Shown piece by piece: positions 58,843-64,000 of a stretch of 64,000 nucleotides of DNA. The notes under the pieces are model-generated. The model did no database searches. It saw only the letters and a list, made by a program, of their open reading frames with translations, and was not told the DNA's origin. The translations under genes were made by a program, and so were the position numbers. The stretch is from Clostridiales bacterium PH28_bin88 (GTDB lineage Bacteria; Bacillota; PH28-bin88). The stretch lies in the NCBI GenBank assembly GCA_000987045.1, contig LAKY01000071.1, positions 62,001 through 126,000 of the forward strand. Direction: 5' to 3'. Positions within the stretch are counted from its first letter, which is position 1; the number at the start of each line of letters is the position of its first letter.

Positions 58843-59670
58843 ATGTTTGATCAAATAATCGAATGTGCGCCCCTGGGTGTATTCGATTCCGGAGTGGGTG
58901 GCTTAACGGTCGCCGGGGAGATTTTCAGGCAACTTCCTGCCGAAGAAATTGTGTATCTTGGCGATACCGCCCATGTTCCGTATGGTCCCAGAGCGGTAGA
59001 GGAACTGATTGGTTTTGCCGACGAAATTGTGGATTTCCTCATCTCTCAGGGAGCCAAGGCCATAGTGGATGCCTGTAACACCACATCCTCGGTAGCCCTG
59101 GAGTTTTTACTGTCGAAATACGATATACCAATCATCGGGGTAGTTGAACCTGGAGTAAAAGCTGCTCTCCGGCACACTGTCTCAGGAAGAGTGGGTGTGA
59201 TTGCCACGGAGGCTACCATCATGAGTGCAGCCCACCGGCGGAAGGTCCAGCAGCTGGAACCGGCAGTACAGGTATACGGCCAGGCATGTCCCCTATTTGT
59301 ACCACTGGTGGAATCGGGAGAGACTAATTCCGGAAAAGTCAGGCAGGTAGCCAGGGAATACCTGGCTCCGTTGATGGATCAGGGTATCGATACCCTGATC
59401 CTTGGGTGTACCCATTACCCGTTTTTGGTTCCTGTCCTGAAAGAGGTGTTAGGACCCGACGTTAATCTGGTAGACCCCGCCTGGGAAACAGTGAGGCAAC
59501 TGGGACGGTTGCTTGAAGAAAAAGGGCTAACTGGTAGAGATAAAGGAACAGTCTCTCCACAACACCGTTTCTACGTCACCGGTGCGGTGGAGCCATTCCG
59601 GGAAGTGGGGCAGCGACTTTTGGGTACCGGTTACCTGCTGGAGCGGGTAATGCAGGTGACCCTCGGATAG
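58843..59670 (+). CDS. murI: Glutamate racemase
   Basis: Cofactor-independent racemase of 275 residues that makes D-glutamate for peptidoglycan. The two catalytic cysteines lie in VDACNTTSSVAL near residue 75 and LILGCTHYPFLVPVL near residue 188; the N-terminal GVFDSGVGGLT and YLGDTAHVPYG are family marks. ATG 58843 is chosen; the frame extends upstream into structured noncoding DNA. It is followed after 14 bp by the glutamate-mutase-like gene. Confidence 0.95.
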   Translation: MFDQIIECAPLGVFDSGVGGLTVAGEIFRQLPAEEIVYLGDTAHVPYGPRAVEELIGFADEIVDFLISQGAKAIVDACNTTSSVALEFLLSKYDIPIIGVVEPGVKAALRHTVSGRVGVIATEATIMSAAHRRKVQQLEPAVQVYGQACPLFVPLVESGETNSGKVRQVAREYLAPLMDQGIDTLILGCTHYPFLVPVLKEVLGPDVNLVDPAWETVRQLGRLLEEKGLTGRDKGTVSPQHRFYVTGAVEPFREVGQRLLGTGYLLERVMQVTLG

Positions 59671-59684
59671 GGTAGGGGGTAAGT

Positions 59685-61136
59685 ATGCAGGTTAAGAACC
59701 AAAAATGGCCGGAAGAGTGCTTCTGGCGCGAAAGGACCGGGGTTTTGGAACAGTGGCCGACCGGGTCTCACGTGGATCTACAGGATGCCTGGGAATTTCA
59801 AGGGCGTCAACCCCGGCAGCGTAACCTGGCGGTTAAAATGGCGGAAGCCCGGCACCAGGGCGTGACCCTGGTCCAACCGCGCGGGGGGCTGGCACTGGTG
59901 GACAAGCATCTCGCTCTCCTGCGCTACCTGCAGGATCAAGGTGGGGCTGATATACTGCCGGCTACCATCGACAGCTATACCCGGCAGGGGCGTTACAAGG
60001 AGATGGAGGAGGGTTTAGCCCGGGAATTTCCTGGTGACCAAGGGATGGCTCACGGTTTTCCGGCGGTAAATCACGGGGTGGAAGGGTGCCGGCGGGTGAC
60101 CGAAGCGGTACGGGTGCCGGTGCAAATACGCCATGGTGCTCCGGATGCCCGCTTGCTGGCGGAGGTGTCGCTCGCGGGAGGTTTTACTGGAATCGAGGGC
60201 GGGGGAATTTCCGCTAATATTCCTTACTTGAAGAATATGCCCCTGGAACAGACCATTTTGGCCTGGCAGTACGTGGACCGTCTCATCGGTTTTTACGAGG
60301 AACAAGGTGTCCCCATTAACCGAGAACCCTTCGGGGCCCTTACCGGAGCGCTGGTACCTCCGTGTATATCCCATAGCATCGGGATTATCGAGGCTTTGTT
60401 GGCAGCCGAGCAGGGGGTAAAAAGCATTACTTTGGGATACGGCCAGGGTGGCAACCTGGTGCAGGACGTGGCAGCGATACATAGTTTAAAAACTTTGGCA
60501 GAAGAATACCTACACCGGTTCGGATATCGAGAGGTAGTGGTGACCACTGTTTTCCACCAGTGGATGGGAGGATTTCCCCAGGATGCAAGCCGGGCGTACG
60601 GGGTAATAGCCTGGGGGGCTGCCGCGGCCGGCCTGGCAGGGGCCCACAAGGTAGTGACGAAGTCTCCCCATGAAGCCCTGGGCTGGCCTGGCATGGAATC
60701 TGTTGCTTCCGGGTTAAACGCCACTCGACAGGTGTTAAGCATGGTGCGTGATCAGGGGATGCCGGATGGGCAAACCCTGCAACAGGAAATTGAAATGATC
60801 ACGGCCGAAACCAGGTCGATCCTGGAACGGGTGCTGGAACTGGGAGAGGGTGATGCAGCCGTGGGGGCGGTACGCGGTTTCCAGGAAGGGGCGCTGGATG
60901 TACCCTTTGCTCCCAGCCGTCTTAACCCTGGCAAGGTGCTCCCGGTACGGGACAACCGGGGAGCGATCCGTCTTTTGGATACCGGCAACCTCCCGCTGGG
61001 AGCGGATGCAAAAGAGTATAACCGTGAGCGGGTAGCCGAGCGCGGCCGGGTGGAAAAGAGGGAGCCTTCTTTCCAGATGGTGATCGATGATATTTACGCT
61101 ATCGGCAAGGGGATGCTGTTGGGCAGGCCCAAGTAA
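59685..61136 (+). CDS. Methylaspartate (glutamate) mutase epsilon-subunit-like protein
   Basis: Protein of 483 residues like GlmE/MutE, the large TIM-barrel subunit of B12-dependent glutamate mutase. Seen are LVQPRGGLALVDKHLALLRYL near residue 60, DILPATIDSYTRQGRY near residue 88, VQIRHGAPDARLLAEV near residue 146, and EPFGALTGALVPPCISHS near residue 210. The B12-binding sigma subunit (DxHxxG) and MutL are not nearby. Placed after murI, it may act on a glutamate-like substrate with a distant partner. The start GTA-ATG region has a weak ribosome site. Confidence 0.85.
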   Translation: MQVKNQKWPEECFWRERTGVLEQWPTGSHVDLQDAWEFQGRQPRQRNLAVKMAEARHQGVTLVQPRGGLALVDKHLALLRYLQDQGGADILPATIDSYTRQGRYKEMEEGLAREFPGDQGMAHGFPAVNHGVEGCRRVTEAVRVPVQIRHGAPDARLLAEVSLAGGFTGIEGGGISANIPYLKNMPLEQTILAWQYVDRLIGFYEEQGVPINREPFGALTGALVPPCISHSIGIIEALLAAEQGVKSITLGYGQGGNLVQDVAAIHSLKTLAEEYLHRFGYREVVVTTVFHQWMGGFPQDASRAYGVIAWGAAAAGLAGAHKVVTKSPHEALGWPGMESVASGLNATRQVLSMVRDQGMPDGQTLQQEIEMITAETRSILERVLELGEGDAAVGAVRGFQEGALDVPFAPSRLNPGKVLPVRDNRGAIRLLDTGNLPLGADAKEYNRERVAERGRVEKREPSFQMVIDDIYAIGKGMLLGRPK

Positions 61137-61313
61137 ACACCTGCGTCAATTACGCCGGGAAGCGGCTTCCGCTTTCAGCGGAACGGTTGAACTGGCGGTG
61201 GAGAATTTGATATACCGGGTTTAAAAATTTTGCTTCCCTTTCACCAGGGAAGAATATTATTATGTTATACTATTTGGAGAGATCGGAAGCCACTTGATAG
61301 GAGAGGGAAGCCC

Positions 61314-62264
61314 TTGACGGTCGGTGTGATGCACGAGTACCTCATGCATGCGGTTTACTTTGCCCCGCGGGGTAAGAAAAGATTAATGCTTCTAGGTGTT
61401 AACGTGTCTCAGCGTTACTTGAGTCCTGAGGACCGGCTGGTAGGTCTTATCGGGGATGCTGGGGCGGGCAAGTCTCTCCTGATCCGGGGGATGTTTCCCG
61501 GCCTGGAACTGACCAACGACGACGACGGTATCAATATCCGGCCGTTGCCACTGCTGGCGGACGCAGAGAGCGGGCACTTCCGGGCTCATACTTACCATGT
61601 GGATGTCCGGTTTGAAACAGCCTTTGCCCAGGTAGGAGTGTTGGCGGAAGCAGTGAAGAAGGCGCTCTTACACGGGCGGCGGGTGGTGGTGGAGCACTTC
61701 GAACTGCTCCATCCCTGCCTGCAGGTGAAGCCGGATGTGCTCATCGGAGTGGGTGAAGAGGTTATCGTAACCCGTCCCGGGGTCTTTGGACCTGACCCGC
61801 AGGAGATTGCGGAAATTGTGTTTCACTCGATTGCCTACCGGAAAATGGCTCACAGTGCTGAGGACCTTACCGGCCTGGTGTTGGAATCCTTGGGTTTTAT
61901 CAAGCCGGAGGTCCACAGTGATATCAAACACGGTTTTGTCCTGGAATTTCAGAAAAAACCCGCCTTCGACCTGGAGGAGGTCGAGCGCCGGGTCCAGGCG
62001 TACATCGCCCGGGACGAAGAGATTTGCTATTACGATGACGAACACATCAAAATAGGGGAGCGCATTGTCAGGTGTACCGGCCCCCGTATCCATGTGCGCA
62101 AGACGGGGGAGATCACCGGATTCCATTTGTTAAAAGAATTCCGGTGGGATCCTATTCAGAAGCTTTATACTATGGCGGGGCTGGTGGGTAATCACCATAC
62201 TCAAAGGCCGGGGCAATCGCCTTACGTAATTAACGGCCTGTATTTCCGGGAAGAATCTTATTAG
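61314..62264 (+). CDS. P-loop protein, possibly related to 'alanyl-tRNA synthetase second additional domain' proteins
   Basis: Protein of 316 residues with a P-loop near residue 50 ([22 protein letters not shown]) followed by an acidic [10 protein letters not shown]. The middle includes [15 protein letters not shown]; the C-terminal part (about 185-290) has [17 protein letters not shown] and beta-strand-rich stretches recalling synthetase-like editing domains. I have seen such clostridial proteins described by this domain name, but the function is unknown. TTG 61314 behind GGAGAGGG is chosen over the longer frame. It lies between the mutase-like gene and rph. Confidence 0.6.
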   Translation: MTVGVMHEYLMHAVYFAPRGKKRLMLLGVNVSQRYLSPEDRLVGLIGDAGAGKSLLIRGMFPGLELTNDDDGINIRPLPLLADAESGHFRAHTYHVDVRFETAFAQVGVLAEAVKKALLHGRRVVVEHFELLHPCLQVKPDVLIGVGEEVIVTRPGVFGPDPQEIAEIVFHSIAYRKMAHSAEDLTGLVLESLGFIKPEVHSDIKHGFVLEFQKKPAFDLEEVERRVQAYIARDEEICYYDDEHIKIGERIVRCTGPRIHVRKTGEITGFHLLKEFRWDPIQKLYTMAGLVGNHHTQRPGQSPYVINGLYFREESY

Positions 62265-62286
62265 CTCTTTTGAGAGGATGGGGAAA

Positions 62287-63033
62287 ATGTTGCGAGTTGA
62301 CGGGCGTAGGACTACCGAACTGAGACCGGTGCGGATCACCCGCCACTACATTAAACACGCGGAAGGCTCGGTACTCGTTGAGGTGGGGGATACCAGGGTG
62401 ATCTGTACCGCTTCAATCGAGGATAAGGTTCCCCCTTTTTTAAAAGGTGCAGGCAAGGGTTGGATTACTGCCGAATATTCCATGATTCCTCGTGCTACCC
62501 AGGTACGTACCGTTCGGGAAGCGTCTAAGGGTAAAATCGGTGGTAGGACCCATGAGATTCAACGGCTGATTGGTCGAGCCCTGCGGGCGGTAGTAGACCT
62601 GGAGGCCCTTGGCGAGAGAACTGTCTGGATTGACTGCGATGTAATCCAGGCTGACGGCGGTACCCGTACGGCCTCGATTACCGGTAGTTTCATCGCCTTG
62701 GTGGACGCTCTGAACCAACTGGTGTCCAGGGCAGTACTGCCGCGCTTCCCGCTTTTGGATTTCCTGGCGGCTGTGAGCGTTGGTAAAGTGGAGGACCAGG
62801 TCATAGTTGACCTTTGTTATGAAGAAGATGCCGCCGCCCAGGTGGATATGAACGTTGTGATGACCGGTCAGGGAAAACTGGTCGAGGTCCAGGGTACCGC
62901 GGAAGAATTTCCTTTCTCCAGAGAAGAATTAAACACGATGCTGGATCTGGCCCAGGAAGCAATCCAACAATTGATCGGGATGCAAAGGAATTCCCTGGGG
63001 GAAATGGCGGAAATGGTGGGTAAGAAAGGATGA
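62287..63033 (+). CDS. rph: Ribonuclease PH
   Basis: Phosphorolytic 3'-5' exoribonuclease of about 248 residues that trims tRNA precursors. Motifs: [17 protein letters not shown] at the N-terminus, [30 protein letters not shown] near residue 38, and [19 protein letters not shown] near residue 115 with phosphate-binding residues. ATG 62287, 9 bp after GAGAGG, is preferred to ATG 62278. It overlaps rdgB by 4 bp (ATGA). Confidence 0.95.
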   Translation: MLRVDGRRTTELRPVRITRHYIKHAEGSVLVEVGDTRVICTASIEDKVPPFLKGAGKGWITAEYSMIPRATQVRTVREASKGKIGGRTHEIQRLIGRALRAVVDLEALGERTVWIDCDVIQADGGTRTASITGSFIALVDALNQLVSRAVLPRFPLLDFLAAVSVGKVEDQVIVDLCYEEDAAAQVDMNVVMTGQGKLVEVQGTAEEFPFSREELNTMLDLAQEAIQQLIGMQRNSLGEMAEMVGKKG

Positions 63034-63638
63034 AGCATTCTATTGTCCTGGCAACGAGAAATACCGGCAAGCTGAAGGAGTTAAAAGACCTGTTGGCGGA
63101 ATTTCCGGTTGAAGTACTTTCCTTGGCGGATTTCTCCGGCTCTCCGGAAATCGAAGAGGACGGGGCCACTTTTGCTGAGAACGCTTTGATTAAAGCGCGG
63201 GCAGTTGCCGAGCATACCGGCTTGGTGACGGTAGCCGATGATTCCGGGCTGGAGGTGGATGCCCTGAGCGGTGCTCCGGGGGTACTGTCTGCTCGCTTCG
63301 CCGGTGAACCAAAAGACGACCGCAGGAATAACGATAAATTACTAGCGCTTTTGGAGGGGGTCGACGCGGAGAACCGCGGCGCTCGCTTTCGTTGTGTTAT
63401 TGCCATTGTAACTCCCGGCGGTAAGGAATACCTTTCTGAGGGTAGATGCGAGGGGCGCATTGGTTTTGTGCCCAGAGGGATACACGGCTTCGGGTATGAC
63501 CCCCTGTTTTACCTCCCGGAGCATGGGCAGACCATGGCGGAAATTGCTCCTGCACTAAAAAACCGCATCAGTCACCGGGCCAGGGCTTTTCAGGAGGCAG
63601 TAAGTGTACTGGAGTCAATTTTGTTTCAAGGAGAATAA
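63030..63638 (+). CDS. rdgB: XTP/dITP diphosphatase (RdgB/HAM1)
   Basis: House-cleaning nucleotidase of 202 residues that hydrolyses non-canonical purine triphosphates. Family motifs are [17 protein letters not shown] at the N-terminus, [37 protein letters not shown] near residue 47, and [19 protein letters not shown] near residue 152. Coupled to rph by an ATGA overlap; rph-rdgB-yfcE is a frequent operon order in clostridia. Confidence 0.95.
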   Translation: MKHSIVLATRNTGKLKELKDLLAEFPVEVLSLADFSGSPEIEEDGATFAENALIKARAVAEHTGLVTVADDSGLEVDALSGAPGVLSARFAGEPKDDRRNNDKLLALLEGVDAENRGARFRCVIAIVTPGGKEYLSEGRCEGRIGFVPRGIHGFGYDPLFYLPEHGQTMAEIAPALKNRISHRARAFQEAVSVLESILFQGE

Positions 63639-63640
63639 CT

Positions 63641-64000
63641 GTGCGTCTTATTGTAATCAGCGATACCCACCGTGATCTCAGTTCTGCTCGACGGGCTTTC
63701 CGGCAAGCGGGTTCCATCGACCTCTTGATACATGCCGGCGATCATTATGCCGATGCGGTCCAACTGGGCCAAGAGACGGGTCTACCTGTCAAAGGGGTCA
63801 CCGGCAACTGCGATTGGTGCCTGGGGGGACCCGGGGAGGAGGTCATGGAGATTGAAGGAGTGCGGGTATTCCTTACTCACGGACACCGGTACGGGGTTAA
63901 AGGGGGCACGGATCTTTTGCTGCGCCGGGTGCAAGAACTGGATATCGCCCTGGTGATTTACGGGCACACGCATGTACCCGAAAACACGGTCTCTAACGGG
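63641..64000 (+). CDS. YfcE/MJ0936-type metallophosphoesterase, 3' end outside window
   Basis: The GTG at 63641 lies behind AAGGAG, and the frame stays open for 120 codons to the window edge. Metallophosphoesterase ligands are visible: RLIVISDTHRD at the N-terminus, LIHAGDHYADA near residue 34, VTGNCDW near residue 57, TH-GH in VFLTHGHRYG near residue 83 and IYGHTHVP near residue 107. Typical members have about 155-180 residues, so 40-60 are missing. Third gene of the rph-rdgB operon. Confidence 0.9.
   Translation, partial: MRLIVISDTHRDLSSARRAFRQAGSIDLLIHAGDHYADAVQLGQETGLPVKGVTGNCDWCLGGPGEEVMEIEGVRVFLTHGHRYGVKGGTDLLLRRVQELDIALVIYGHTHVPENTVSNG

Noticed and set aside
1-64000. CRISPR arrays, tRNA or rRNA genes
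   Set aside because: No regularly spaced direct repeats of CRISPR type and no recognisable tRNA or rRNA sequence were found by reading.

Overview
The window reads as chromosome of an anaerobic, spore-forming Firmicute of class Clostridia, most like the Peptococcaceae/Desulfotomaculum group. Support comes from GTG/TTG starts behind strong Shine-Dalgarno sites, sporulation genes (prkA, yhbH, spoVR, gerM-like), a nickel CO dehydrogenase module, Gram-positive LexA boxes, and genes of families better known from archaea (DUF2193, HisA-like, cupin phosphoglucose isomerase). No rRNA, tRNA or CRISPR array was seen. All assignments come from reading the sequence; no database search was possible.

Layout. 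0-12.6 kb: DUF2193 protein (cut by the window edge), aquaporin, HisA-like protein, pabA-pabB and a truncated pabC, a ParM-like actin with a small partner, a BusR-type (GntR + RCK_C) regulator with its operator, a betaine-type ABC transporter operon and an unknown membrane transporter. 12.7-21.8 kb: a LexA-controlled dnaE2 and a LexA-controlled, N-terminally short imuB flank a CO module (cooA-like regulator, cooF, cooS, FAD/NAD oxidoreductase). 22-23.6 kb: an IS110 element with a structured noncoding end. 23.6-36.7 kb: a small siroheme/Fe-S protein with a Cys-rich neighbour, acuB-acuC-acuA, small zinc ribbons, a DctS/DctR-type two-component system with an orphan DctP, queG, a periplasmic-binding lipoprotein and an archaeal-type cupin PGI.

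36.9-53.1 kb: the sporulation genes prkA, yhbH and spoVR, which usually lie together, are split after yhbH by an AT-richer island of about 11.5 kb. The island holds a complete agr-like quorum-sensing operon headed by a c-di-GMP-I (GEMM) riboswitch: LytTR response regulator, 5-TM protein, GHKL kinase, AgrB and AgrD. A secreted beta-propeller protein and an M23 peptidase follow. A second, decayed copy has an agrB scar, an intact agrD and another M23 peptidase. The yhbH 3' end with its terminator is duplicated inside the island, and both agrD genes have the same 21/20-bp direct-repeat operator. Group II intron and transposase remnants and a MazEF-type toxin-antitoxin pair are also present. This island is the best candidate for an undescribed system: c-di-GMP-gated peptide signalling controlling secreted peptidoglycan hydrolases, lodged in a sporulation cluster.

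53.1-64 kb: housekeeping genes: paaK with an ACT-domain protein, hisC, a LytTR regulator, gerM-like lipoprotein, UPF0316 protein, murI, a glutamate-mutase epsilon-like protein, a P-loop protein, rph, rdgB and a YfcE-type phosphoesterase cut by the right edge.
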